Shown: positions 8,168 to 15,547, counted from the stretch's first letter. The stretch is DNA of 20,726 nt from an uncultured Acidobacteriota bacterium (GCA_903832475.1 CAILBQ010000296.1:1-20726); one strand, 5' to 3'. The notes: a model not told the origin generated them from the sequence alone. Program-made: numbers and translations.

Positions 8168-8196
8168 AATGTAATCGTTATCAGCCATTCGCGCAA
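8168..8196 (-). promoter_or_regulatory. Predicted sigma-70 promoter of the GH35 gene
   Basis: On the minus strand TTGCGC (8196-8191) and TACATT (8173-8168) are 17 bases apart. The hexamers are modest matches (3/6 and 4/6), but the spacing is ideal. The implied start near 8161 gives a short leader that begins at the GGAG ribosome-binding sequence. Confidence 0.4.
8170..8183 (+). promoter_or_regulatory. LacI/GalR-type operator candidate
   Basis: TGTAATCGTTATCA agrees at every fixed position with the degenerate pattern TGWAANCGNTNWCA used for LacI/GalR-family (cre-type) sites, with the central CG intact. It lies over the spacer and -10 of the predicted GH35 promoter, 22 bases before the ATG, where a repressor would block transcription. 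It is not a perfect palindrome. No LacI-family gene is visible in the window. Confidence 0.45.
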
Positions 8197-8293
8197 GATG
8201 GAGACATCGGGCACTGGAACAAGCGCTTCGGCTTTCTTCGAAACGAGCGCGGTGATAGCCTGTATGCAGTCTGATTCCATCGTTTGAGCGGAT

Positions 8294-8377
8294 GCGGGGA
8301 TGGTGAAATGGCAGACACGCTTGCCTTAGGAGCAAGTGCCGAAAGGCGTGCAGGTTCAAGTCCTGTTCCCCGCACCA
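8294..8377 (+). tRNA. tRNA-Leu (anticodon UAG), CCA encoded
   Basis: Acceptor stem GCGGGGA (8294-8300) pairs with TCCCCGC (8367-8373), followed by discriminator A and an encoded CCA (8375-8377). The anticodon stem CTTGC/GCAAG (8320-8324 and 8332-8336) encloses the loop CTTAGGA, with anticodon TAG at 8327-8329, reading CUN leucine codons. The long variable arm TGCC-GAAA-GGCG marks a class II tRNA. The T arm contains GTTCAAGTC. Confidence 0.97.
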
Positions 8378-8421
8378 ATTCCAGCCACGGCGTAGATTTG
8401 TGCCGCTTCTGTGAAATTCAA

Positions 8422-8431
8422 TTCAAGTCCT
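8422..8431 (+). repeat. 10-base copy of the tRNA-Leu T-arm sequence
   Basis: TTCAAGTCCT occurs inside the tRNA-Leu T arm (8355-8364) and again here, 45 bases beyond the tRNA end. It could be a relic of an integration event at the tRNA or chance. No integrase or element lies between the copies. Confidence 0.3.
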
Positions 8432-8478
8432 CATGCCGGTCGCGTCCGACAGGTCCACCGGAGTAATCTGTTGAGACT

Positions 8479-8784
8479 ATGAGTCAGACTCCGCAGCAAC
8501 CCCGCGTCCAAGTTGTGCAATCTCCCGGTTACCGCGACACCTATGCCAACAGCGTGCAGATACGCGTGAGTGTGTGGGATTTCCACCTGGTGTTTGGCCA
8601 GGCTAATTCGGAGAGCCCGGATCAACTCAGCATTCAGAATCACCAGGGAATTTTCCTGAGCCCACAGCAAGCCAAGGCGCTGTGGAACGTACTGGGACAG
8701 AATCTTGCCCAATATGAGCAGGCCTTTGGCGAATTGAACCTGGAGCCGCAGAACCCCAATTTTCCCCAGGGCGTGGTGAATTAG
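8479..8784 (+). CDS. DUF3467 family protein (101 aa)
   Basis: Small soluble protein matching DUF3467, a family of about 90-110 residues found across bacteria and of unknown function. Family-like features are the early YANSVQIRVSVWDFHLVFGQ (23-42), the central GIFLSPQQAKALWNVLGQN (about 57-75), and a helical tail with YEQAFGEL (about 78-85). There is no signal peptide or membrane segment, so it should be cytoplasmic. The N-terminal Gln/Pro-rich segment looks disordered. The ATG at 8479 is the first in frame. No strong ribosome-binding site precedes it; GGAG sits 15 bases away, which is too far. It lies between tRNA-Leu and the GT39 gene on the same strand, and the 247-base gap to that gene argues against tight coupling. 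Confidence 0.8.
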   Translation: MSQTPQQPRVQVVQSPGYRDTYANSVQIRVSVWDFHLVFGQANSESPDQLSIQNHQGIFLSPQQAKALWNVLGQNLAQYEQAFGELNLEPQNPNFPQGVVN

Positions 8785-8967
8785 AGTATTCCGGCGTTTG
8801 TTCTTTTCTGAGATGCACCAGCGGGTGATGATGAGCCGCATCGATTTTTCGCGGACCCGGGCGGCGGGCTGCCTGAAGGATTCGGGGACGTCTCGTTCTT
8901 CCCAACCGCGGAAGGATCCCCCGGGGCGTGAGCTTTCCGAACGGTCGCCGGGGCGCCAGAAGCCTTC

Positions 8968-9072
8968 TCAATTGCGCAGACGGTTGAGTGCCTCGTGGAC
9001 TTCTTCGCTGTTGTCGCGGTTGAGTCCGAGGATGGATGAGCCGCTGCCGCTGTGGATGATTTTTCCAGTCAT
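8968..9072 (-). CDS. Candidate 34-residue micro-ORF antisense to the GT39 start
   Basis: An ATG at 9072-9070 opens a frame ending in TGA at 8970-8968. It encodes a 34-residue, hydrophilic, protein-like sequence beginning MTGKIIHSGSGSS and ending EEVHEALNRLRN. Most codons end in C or G, like the real genes here. The bias continues over 8971-9031, where no plus-strand gene runs, so it is not simply the mirror of a coding frame. Against it: no clear ribosome-binding site, very short, and the start overlaps the GT39 gene. It could be a small protein, a remnant of a longer gene, or coincidence. I do not recognise a family. Confidence 0.25.
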   Translation of the reverse strand: MTGKIIHSGSGSSILGLNRDNSEEVHEALNRLRN

Positions 9073-10636
9073 CTTTGCGGCACTGTACCTGACCCACTGG
9101 AGCCTGCTGCGGTTGCCCTATTTCTGGGATGAAGCCGGGTATTACATTCCTGCGGCGTGGGATTTTTTTCGTACCGGTTCATTGATCCCGCTGACGACGA
9201 TCAGCAATGCGCATCCGCCGCTTCCATCGCTCTACCTGGCGTTGTGGTGGAAGGTGTGTGGATTTCATCCCGAGGTGACGCGGGAAGCGATACTGATCGT
9301 CGCTTCGGTTGGGTTGCTGGCGGTTTGGCGGCTGGCGATGAAGCTGAATGGAAGCCCGCTGGTGGCGTTCTGGACGCTGGTTCTGACCGGGCTATACCCC
9401 ATATGGTTTGCGCAAAGCACGCTGGCCCATGCCGACATTTTTGCGGCGGCGGCCACGCTGTGGGGGCTGGTGTATGCGCTGCCTGACCGGCCGCAGTCAA
9501 TGAGCGGCGGCAGACTCACAAGGAGAGCCCTGTGGCCGGCGGCGCTATGGTTTTCGGTAGCCGTGCTGGCCAAGGAGACGGCCATCATTACGCCACTGGC
9601 ACTGGCCGCGTACGAGCTGGGCGCGGCGCTGCGCAAGCCGAGGGCGGTTCGGCTGGAAAGCTATCGCAAGGCAGCGTGGTACTGCGTATGCCTGGTGCCG
9701 CTGGCGGGGTGGTATGCCTATCACTATGCCAAGACCGGCTTCCTCTTTGGGAATCCGGAGTTTCTGCGCTACAACGCCACGTCGACCATGGAACCGCTGC
9801 GCATTGCCGCTGCGTTTGCGCACCGGCTGTTGCACCTGTTCGCGCACATGAACATGTTTGTGCCGGTGCTCTGCACCGCGGCGTCGATGTTGCTGGATCC
9901 GGTCGAGAACGAGGCGGGGCGCACACATCCGCGTATCAGCTTTACCGCGCAGAGCCGCATTTACGCACTGCTGCTGGTGAATGCGCTGGCGTTCTCTGTG
10001 CTGGGCGGTGCGCTGCTGACGCGTTATCTGCTGCCCATGTATCCGCTGATTTTGCTGGTGGCGGTTTCGACGTTTCAGAGGCGGGTGCGGTACTGGCATT
10101 TCATGGCAGCGTTTTCGGCGGTCGCATTTGTGGTGGCTCTGTTTATTAATCCGCCGTACGGGTTTGCGCCGGAGGACAACCTGACCTATGCGCACGTGAT
10201 CCGGCTGCACCAGGCGGCCATCCGGCAATTGACGGCGCGCTACCCGGGTTCGACGGTGCTGACAGCGTGGCCGGTGAGCGACGAGTTGACCAAGCCGGAA
10301 TTGGGCTATGTGAAAGCGCCGTGGGACGTTTACAGGCTTGAGGATTTTACGGCGGCACAGATTGCCAAGGCGGCTGAGGATCCTTCGGGCTATTCCACGG
10401 CGCTGGTGTTCTCGACCAAGGAAGAGCCGGCGGTGCTTCCCTTTCACCTGAACAGTCCGAAGGTGGAGTCGGAATATTTTGGGCTGCACCAGGATATGTC
10501 TGCTCAGGCCATTGCGCGGCAGTTGCATGGCGACCTGGTGTGGGAACGGCCGGACGAACTGGAATGGGCGGCGTTGATTCGCTTTCATCGTTCCGTGGAA
10601 GCGGAGTTGAAGTCACAGCCCGATCCCTGGCGTTGA
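9032..10636 (+). CDS. GT39/ArnT-like membrane glycosyltransferase (534 aa)
   Basis: Integral inner-membrane glycosyltransferase of the GT-C fold, PMT/ArnT superfamily, using a polyprenyl-phosphate sugar donor to glycosylate an extracytoplasmic acceptor that cannot be identified. The first helix (about residues 8-27) is followed by a periplasmic loop with the catalytic Asp signature FWDEAGYY (31-38; Asp33-Glu34) and then SNAHPPLPSLYLALWW, the family's HPPL element. About ten further hydrophobic segments reach to about residue 370, followed by a soluble C-terminal domain. The frame is open upstream to 8798, but that extension is Arg/Ser/Pro-rich and unlike a real N-terminus. The ATG at 9032 is preferred; an ATG at 9056 directly before the first helix is possible. 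GAGG at 9027-9030 is too close to 9032 to be a good ribosome-binding site, so the start is uncertain. Confidence 0.85.
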   Translation: MDEPLPLWMIFPVIFAALYLTHWSLLRLPYFWDEAGYYIPAAWDFFRTGSLIPLTTISNAHPPLPSLYLALWWKVCGFHPEVTREAILIVASVGLLAVWRLAMKLNGSPLVAFWTLVLTGLYPIWFAQSTLAHADIFAAAATLWGLVYALPDRPQSMSGGRLTRRALWPAALWFSVAVLAKETAIITPLALAAYELGAALRKPRAVRLESYRKAAWYCVCLVPLAGWYAYHYAKTGFLFGNPEFLRYNATSTMEPLRIAAAFAHRLLHLFAHMNMFVPVLCTAASMLLDPVENEAGRTHPRISFTAQSRIYALLLVNALAFSVLGGALLTRYLLPMYPLILLVAVSTFQRRVRYWHFMAAFSAVAFVVALFINPPYGFAPEDNLTYAHVIRLHQAAIRQLTARYPGSTVLTAWPVSDELTKPELGYVKAPWDVYRLEDFTAAQIAKAAEDPSGYSTALVFSTKEEPAVLPFHLNSPKVESEYFGLHQDMSAQAIARQLHGDLVWERPDELEWAALIRFHRSVEAELKSQPDPWR

Positions 10637-10681
10637 CGCTGGACGAGGTGCTGCTGGACAGACCGGTGGCACGGAGAGACC

Positions 10682-10687
10682 TATAAT
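10682..10687 (+). promoter_or_regulatory. Perfect -10 hexamer just before the TPR gene
   Basis: TATAAT ends 9 bases before the GTG at 10697, so transcription would start within a few bases of the start codon and give a leaderless or nearly leaderless mRNA. The best -35-like sequence, TGGACA (10655-10660), is 21 bases upstream, longer than usual. There is no ribosome-binding site of normal spacing. Confidence 0.5.
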
Positions 10688-10696
10688 CAGGGTGAC

Positions 10697-12514
10697 GTGA
10701 TTCACTCTCAATCAACTCGGTTTGGGCGTCTTTTTCAGTTGCTGTTGGCGGCGTTTGTCGTCGTTGCCCCGGGCCAGCCGGTTGCACTGCTGGCACAGCG
10801 TACTCCGATGGCTGCGATGGGTGGCAACAGTGACGATGCCGGGTCGCTGGTGGGGCATGAGCGGATCCTGCTGGTGCTGCCGTTCGACAATCTGGCTGAT
10901 GCAGCGGGTCCGGCACGCCTGGCCGGGACAGCAATCGGTACGGCGACCAAGAGCGCAACGCCATCGACTGCGGCGACGCCTGAAGCGATAAAGGCCGCTG
11001 ACTTGAGCAGCCTGGACTGGATTCGCGAGGCGGTGCCGGAGATTTTAAACAGCCGCCTGACTTCGGCGGGATTTTTGCCGCTGAGCCGCGAAGACAGGCT
11101 TTATGCGCTTGATCACCTGGGCCTTCCTGAGACATTTCAGCCCAGCCGGGCTACGGCGCTGCGGCTGGCGCAGACGCTCGACGCCGACTCGATTGTCATT
11201 GGAAACTATGCGGTGAGAGGTTCAACGCTGACCTTGAAGGCGCGGATCGTGGATGTGCCCAGGCTGAAAATCTCGGAAGAAATCACGGTGAGCGGGGAAA
11301 TTTCGCAGCTGATTCCACTGCTCAATTCGCTGGCCTGGCAGATCACGCGCAAGCTGGATCCGGGCTTTGGCGTGGCGGAGGAGACATTTCGCGCGGCCGG
11401 CTCGAAGCTGCGGCTGGATGCCTTTGAGCAATACGTTCGCGGACTCACGGAGCAGGACACCGCGGAACGGCTGCGGCATTTGAAGAAGGCGACCGACCTG
11501 AGTCCGGATTTCACCGAAGCGTGGCTGGCAACCGGCAAGCTGCAGTTTGCTAACCAGCAGTACGAACAGTCTGCTGTCTCCTTTGGGAAGGTAAAGCACG
11601 GCGATCCGGCAGAACTGGAAGCAGGGTTTTACCGCGGCCTTTCGCTGATGTTTACCGGCAATTACCCCAAGGCGGAAGAGGCTTTCGCGGCTGTGGCGCG
11701 AGTTTTGCCGCTGCCGGAAGTGGTGAACAACGAAGCGGTGGCCAGCAGCCGGCGCGGGCAGAATGCGGTGGCGCTGTTTCGGCAAGCTTCGGCGGCGGAT
11801 GCCACGGATGCGGATTATCACTTCAACCTGGCGGTAAGCCTGCATCATCATGGCGACAAGGCCGATGCTCTGGCCGAAATGGCGCAAAGTTTGAAGCTGA
11901 AGCCGAATGACGGCGAGGCCAGGGCAGCGGAAGCTTCGTGGAAGAACGGGACCGATGCCGGCACGGCGGGCGCGGGCGGAACGGCTGAGCCCATTGAGCG
12001 CATCAAGCGATCCTACAACGGGGCGGCATTCCGCCAGGCGGCGCTGATGCTGGACGCGGTCGAAGCGGCGCGGCTGGCGGCTCTGCCTGGGGCCGAGCGG
12101 GCAGCGCGGCTATCCAAGACGGCGCACGACAAGCTGGACCGAGGGCTGCTGTTGGAGTCAGAGCGAGAATACCAGGCAGCGCTGGCGGCGGACGATCACA
12201 GCGCCGAAGCGCATGCCGGGCTGGCAGAGGTCCGCGAGCGGGCGGGTGACAATGACGCGGCGCGCAAGGAAGCCCAGGCATCTCTGGATCGCAAACCGAA
12301 TCTGGAAGCGGAGATGGTGCTGGCGCGGCTGGATCTGGCAGCGAATCGCCTTCCCGAAGCGCGCGATCATGCGGCCGAAGCGGTAAGGCTCGATGGTTCC
12401 AGCCGGGCGGCTAAGGATCTGCGCAAGGTAATCGACACGCGCATAGAGAGCCATCCTGTGGCGGACGAAAAGACGGCTGTTGCGCCGAAGCCGGAGACGG
12501 CGGCCAAGCCCTGA
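10697..12514 (+). CDS. Exported TPR protein with TolB/FlgO-like N-terminal domain (605 aa)
   Basis: Probably a periplasmic or lipid-anchored scaffold; no enzymatic role is visible. It starts with GTG, the only reasonable start given the TATAAT just upstream. A signal segment (FGRLFQLLLAAFVVVAPG, about 9-26) precedes a likely cleavage near ALLAQ. Residues about 55-215 form an alpha/beta domain (ILLVLPFDNLAD; ADSIVIGNYAVRGSTLTLKA) resembling the TolB N-terminal/FlgO/CsgG-like folds that precede TPRs in many secreted bacterial proteins. From about 235 there are tetratricopeptide-type helical repeats, for example FTEAWLATGKLQFANQQYEQ, DYHFNLAVSLHHHGDKADAL and a late block SAEAHAGLAEVRERAGDNDA. 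An Ala/Gly-rich low-complexity linker (about 415-430) divides the repeats. NfeD begins 37 bases downstream, so the two may be co-transcribed. Confidence 0.82.
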   Translation: MIHSQSTRFGRLFQLLLAAFVVVAPGQPVALLAQRTPMAAMGGNSDDAGSLVGHERILLVLPFDNLADAAGPARLAGTAIGTATKSATPSTAATPEAIKAADLSSLDWIREAVPEILNSRLTSAGFLPLSREDRLYALDHLGLPETFQPSRATALRLAQTLDADSIVIGNYAVRGSTLTLKARIVDVPRLKISEEITVSGEISQLIPLLNSLAWQITRKLDPGFGVAEETFRAAGSKLRLDAFEQYVRGLTEQDTAERLRHLKKATDLSPDFTEAWLATGKLQFANQQYEQSAVSFGKVKHGDPAELEAGFYRGLSLMFTGNYPKAEEAFAAVARVLPLPEVVNNEAVASSRRGQNAVALFRQASAADATDADYHFNLAVSLHHHGDKADALAEMAQSLKLKPNDGEARAAEASWKNGTDAGTAGAGGTAEPIERIKRSYNGAAFRQAALMLDAVEAARLAALPGAERAARLSKTAHDKLDRGLLLESEREYQAALAADDHSAEAHAGLAEVRERAGDNDAARKEAQASLDRKPNLEAEMVLARLDLAANRLPEARDHAAEAVRLDGSSRAAKDLRKVIDTRIESHPVADEKTAVAPKPETAAKP

Positions 12515-12551
12515 GTCCAATACGGGTTTGGGAACGCAAGAGGAGTTGCTC

Positions 12552-13946
12552 ATGATTCGTTTTCGAGTCTGCCTGTTGATGTGGTTTGCTTGCCTGACCG
12601 TGTTTTCTATGGGGACCGTGCCAGCACAGGCGGCGAATCCGCTGGTGCGGCGGCTGGAATTACGCGACACGATTCAGCCGGTCTCGGCGGGGCGGCTGGA
12701 GCGGGCGCTGGAAAAGGCCAAGACGGAGCACGCGGCGGCGCTTCTGGTGGATCTCGATACGCCCGGCGGCCTGCTCGATTCCACGCGCACCATGGTGGGG
12801 GAGATTCTTTCGTCGCCGGTGCCGGTGATTGTATACATTTCTCCGTCCGGGGCGAGGGGTGGTTCGGCCGGGTTTTTTCTGCTGGAATCAGCCGATATCG
12901 CGGCGATGGCTCCGGGAACCAATGCTGGCGCGGCCCACCCCGTGCTTTCTTCGGGCGTGCCGGACGACACCATGAAGCAGAAGATGGAGAACGACGCGGC
13001 GGCCTTCCTGCGCAGCTACGTGGGGCGGCATGGGCGCAACGCGCAAGTGGCCGAAGAGGCAGTGCGCAACTCCAAGGCATATTCGGCCGATGAAGCGAAG
13101 GATCAGCACCTCATTGACATCATTGCTCCCAGTGATCAGGCGCTGCTGGATTCGCTGGACGGCAAGACGATTCAACGTGTGGATGGGAGCGGAAAGACGA
13201 TCAATGTCACGCTGCACCTGCGCAATGCCGAGATAGAGACCCTGGAGCCGACGGTTCGCGAGCAGTTGCTTGGATACCTGGCCAATCCCAACCTGGCGCT
13301 GCTGCTGCTGGTGGGCGGCGCGCTGCTGATCTATCTCGAATTCAATGTCCCGGGCACGGTGGTTCCGGGGGCGCTGGGGATGGTGATGGTGCTGCTGGCG
13401 GTGTTTTCGCTGGATTTGCTGCCCATCCGGCATACGGCGGTGCTGCTGCTGCTGGCCGCGGTCGCGCTGTTCGTGATGGAGCTGAAGTTTGCCAGCCATG
13501 GCGCGCTGGCGTTTGCCGCCATTGCCTGTCTCGCGTTTGGCACACTGACGCTGGTGGACGCGCCGATTCCGGAGTTGGCGATTCAGCCGGCCATTGCGAT
13601 TGCCCTGTGCGTTGCGTTCGGCGGCATCACGCTGCTGCTGCTGCGCCTCGCGGTGCGGGCGCGGCGGAACAAGGCACTGACCGGACTGGCGGCGCTGGTG
13701 GGCGCAACGGCGACGGCCATGGAGCCGCTCTGGCCGGCGATTGCCGGGCAAAAGGTCGACGGCTCGGAGCCGGGCCTGATGCCGCACGAGCATCCTATCG
13801 GACACGTTCTGGTGCAGGGCGAGATCTGGCAGGCGTTCTCTTCCGAGCCGCTGCCGGTGAAGGCCACGGTGCGCGTGACGGGCTTCCATGGCGATGTGCT
13901 TGAGGTGCAGCCGCTGATTCCCGCCGCGTCTCCTGCGCCTCGGTAA
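12552..13946 (+). CDS. nfeD: NfeD-family membrane-bound ClpP-class serine protease (464 aa)
   Basis: Long-form NfeD protein: N-terminal ClpP-class protease, transmembrane block, C-terminal OB-fold. In the archaeal PH1510 model this class uses a Ser-Lys dyad and cleaves the C-terminal region of the partner stomatin. The ATG at 12552 follows AGGAG (12541-12545) with a 6-base spacer and opens a signal peptide (MIRFRVCLLMWFACL... to AQA, about 27); the frame upstream of it is a shadow. LLVDLDTPGGLLDST lies at 64-78. SGARGGSAG (99-107) carries the likely nucleophile Ser105, and Lys142 or Lys144 in MKQKM is the likely partner. Four or five helices run from about 240 to 370. The C-terminal domain (about 380-460) ends in a beta-rich OB-like segment with GFHGDVLEV. 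The slipin gene follows 55 bases later, the classic arrangement. Confidence 0.92.
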   Translation: MIRFRVCLLMWFACLTVFSMGTVPAQAANPLVRRLELRDTIQPVSAGRLERALEKAKTEHAAALLVDLDTPGGLLDSTRTMVGEILSSPVPVIVYISPSGARGGSAGFFLLESADIAAMAPGTNAGAAHPVLSSGVPDDTMKQKMENDAAAFLRSYVGRHGRNAQVAEEAVRNSKAYSADEAKDQHLIDIIAPSDQALLDSLDGKTIQRVDGSGKTINVTLHLRNAEIETLEPTVREQLLGYLANPNLALLLLVGGALLIYLEFNVPGTVVPGALGMVMVLLAVFSLDLLPIRHTAVLLLLAAVALFVMELKFASHGALAFAAIACLAFGTLTLVDAPIPELAIQPAIAIALCVAFGGITLLLLRLAVRARRNKALTGLAALVGATATAMEPLWPAIAGQKVDGSEPGLMPHEHPIGHVLVQGEIWQAFSSEPLPVKATVRVTGFHGDVLEVQPLIPAASPAPR

Positions 13947-13971
13947 CTCTGTTGCTGAGCCGCTGCAGGAG

Positions 13972-13977
13972 TACAAT
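13972..13977 (+). promoter_or_regulatory. Possible -10 element before the slipin gene
   Basis: TACAAT lies 24 bases before the slipin ATG at 14002. The nearest -35-like sequence, TTGCTG (13952-13957), gives only a 14-base spacer. The slipin may have its own promoter in addition to read-through from nfeD. Confidence 0.25.
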
Positions 13978-14001
13978 CCGACCTGAGCGGGGTTCGATTT
14001 C

Positions 14002-14778
14002 ATGGCGTTTTCTGGCTATACCATTCTGATCATTGCGGCGATTGTTGCGCTTTACTTGCTGAATTCCATCAAGATTCTGCGCGAATACGAGCGCGGGGTG
14101 ATCTTTCGCCTGGGCCGCGCGCTGCCTGAGCCGAAAGGGCCGGGACTGATTCTGGTCTTTCGCCCGCTGGACCAGATTGTACGGATCTCCCTGCGCCAGG
14201 AAGTGATGGAAGTGCCTCCGCAGGACATCATCACCCGCGACAACGTCACGCTCAAGGTGAACGCTGTGGTCACGCTGCGGGTCGTGGATCCGACGCTGGC
14301 CGTGGTGAAGGTAGCCAATTATGCCTACCAGACCTCGCAATTTGCGCAGACCACGCTGCGGTCGGTGCTGGGCGAGGTGGAATTGGATGAGTTGCTGAGC
14401 CACCGCGACAAGCTCAACCTGCGTATCCAGGGCATCATCGACATGCGCACCGAGCCGTTTGGGGTGAAGGTGCAATCGGTCGAAGTGAAGCAGGTGGATC
14501 TCCCTGAGCAGATGCTGCGCGCCATGGCTAAGCAGGCCGAGGCGGAGCGGGAGAAGCGGTCGAAGATCATTCATGCCGAAGGCGAGTTCTCGGCGGCGCA
14601 GAAACTGGTCGAGGCGGCGGCGCTGCTGGCTACCGAGCCGCTGACCATGCAGCTGCGCTACCTGCAGACGCTGACTGAAATTGGCGTGGAAAAGAACACG
14701 ACCATCGTCTTTCCGCTGCCGGTCGATATTCTGTCGCTGATGCGGGACGCGTTTCCCAAAACGCCCGCGTTGAAATAA
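14002..14778 (+). CDS. Slipin (stomatin-like SPFH/band-7 protein, 258 aa)
   Basis: Membrane-anchored SPFH-domain protein that forms ring-like oligomers in membrane microdomains; partner and likely substrate of the NfeD protease encoded just upstream. One N-terminal hydrophobic anchor (YTILIIAAIVALYLLN, about 6-21) leads into a band-7 domain. The slipin core is textbook: ILREYERGVIFRLGR (25-39), GPGLILVFRPLDQI (about 46-59), VPPQDIITRDNVTLKVNAVV (about 72-91), and the late DLPEQMLRAMAKQAEAEREKRSKIIHAEGE helix (about 166-195). The length of 258 residues is normal. The start codon follows a G-rich sequence (GCGGGG, 13987-13992) at 9 bases. A hydrophobic C-terminal stretch near ...TTIVFPLPVDIL matches the segment cleaved in the archaeal homologue. 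Confidence 0.95.
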   Translation: MAFSGYTILIIAAIVALYLLNSIKILREYERGVIFRLGRALPEPKGPGLILVFRPLDQIVRISLRQEVMEVPPQDIITRDNVTLKVNAVVTLRVVDPTLAVVKVANYAYQTSQFAQTTLRSVLGEVELDELLSHRDKLNLRIQGIIDMRTEPFGVKVQSVEVKQVDLPEQMLRAMAKQAEAEREKRSKIIHAEGEFSAAQKLVEAAALLATEPLTMQLRYLQTLTEIGVEKNTTIVFPLPVDILSLMRDAFPKTPALK

Positions 14779-14853
14779 GAAACGCCTTTCCGGCTGTGAG
14801 GAGACTTTGAACCCAGCACCGGACGTGTCAGAATTTGAAGTAAGGAACCTTGG

Positions 14854-15534
14854 ATGAAGACAACGTTTGACGAGGAAGAGGATCTCGCCGGTCCTGCGCG
14901 CGAAGGGATGCACGACAGGCTGCGTGGCCGGATGGACGATGACGATCCGCATGATCGCGAGATCACACTGAGTTCGGGAACGCTGCTGGCGATCTTTTTT
15001 GGGCTTGTGCTGCTCTGCGGATTGTTTTTTGGGATGGGCTACACGCTGGGTCGCCGATCGCCGGTAGCATCCACGGCGGATATGGTCGACAAGGGAACGG
15101 CAACGCCGTATGCGGCCGACTCGAAGCCCAAACCTTCCGCCTCGTCTCAAGTGGTCGTGCCGCAGCCGGTAACGGAAGAATCTCCCGCGCCGGATCCGCA
15201 GCCAGATGCTGCTTCAGCCGCCGAACCGGCACCCAAGCCAGAAGTCCAGGAAGCGGTGCTGCAGACCCAGACGGTCAAGCCTGCGTTGCAGGCGCAGGCG
15301 GAAGCCCCTGCCCCTGCCAATGGAATTATGGTGCAGATCGCGGCGATATCCAATCCTGCCGATGCCGATGTACTGGTGAGCGCGCTGCGCAAGCATGGCT
15401 ACACGGTGACCACGCGGCATGAGCCGGGCGATGCGCTTCTGCATGTGCAGGTGGGGCCATTCGCGACTCGAGCCGAGGCCAATGCCATGCGGCAGAAACT
15501 GCTCGGGGATGGATATAACGCGATCTTGAAGTAG
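14854..15534 (+). CDS. Membrane-anchored SPOR-domain protein (226 aa)
   Basis: Bitopic inner-membrane protein with a periplasmic SPOR domain, a module that binds glycan strands stripped of stem peptides at division septa. The N-terminal 40 residues are acidic and cytoplasmic (DEEED, DDDDPHD). A single helix (about 42-63, LLAIFFGLVLLCGLFFGMGY) is followed by GRR. A Pro/Ala/Glu-rich, probably disordered linker spans about 70-153. The SPOR domain fills about 156-226, with paired repeats: MVQIAAISNPADADVLVSAL, then LHVQVGPFATRAEANAMRQKL ending at GYNAILK. The ATG at 14854 has AAGGAA (14842-14847) at suitable distance. It lies 75 bases after the slipin gene on the same strand, and converges with the next gene with only 13 bases between stop codons. 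Confidence 0.9.
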   Translation: MKTTFDEEEDLAGPAREGMHDRLRGRMDDDDPHDREITLSSGTLLAIFFGLVLLCGLFFGMGYTLGRRSPVASTADMVDKGTATPYAADSKPKPSASSQVVVPQPVTEESPAPDPQPDAASAAEPAPKPEVQEAVLQTQTVKPALQAQAEAPAPANGIMVQIAAISNPADADVLVSALRKHGYTVTTRHEPGDALLHVQVGPFATRAEANAMRQKLLGDGYNAILK

Positions 15535-15547
15535 GTGAAATAGATGT

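Noticed and set aside
8921..8955. Direct repeat CCGGGGCG (8921-8928 and 8948-8955)
   Set aside because: Only 8 bases of G/C in a GC-rich genome; expected by chance.
9545..10588. 347-residue minus-strand open frame
   Set aside because: Antisense of the GT39 gene, His/Arg/Gln-rich with no recognisable fold.
13301..13460. CTG/GCTG runs resembling a microsatellite
   Set aside because: They are leucine codons in the transmembrane helices of NfeD, in frame and with native codon bias.
13795..15150. 451-residue minus-strand open frame
   Set aside because: It spans parts of three well-supported plus-strand genes (nfeD, slipin, SPOR) and is Arg/His/Gln-rich without motifs.
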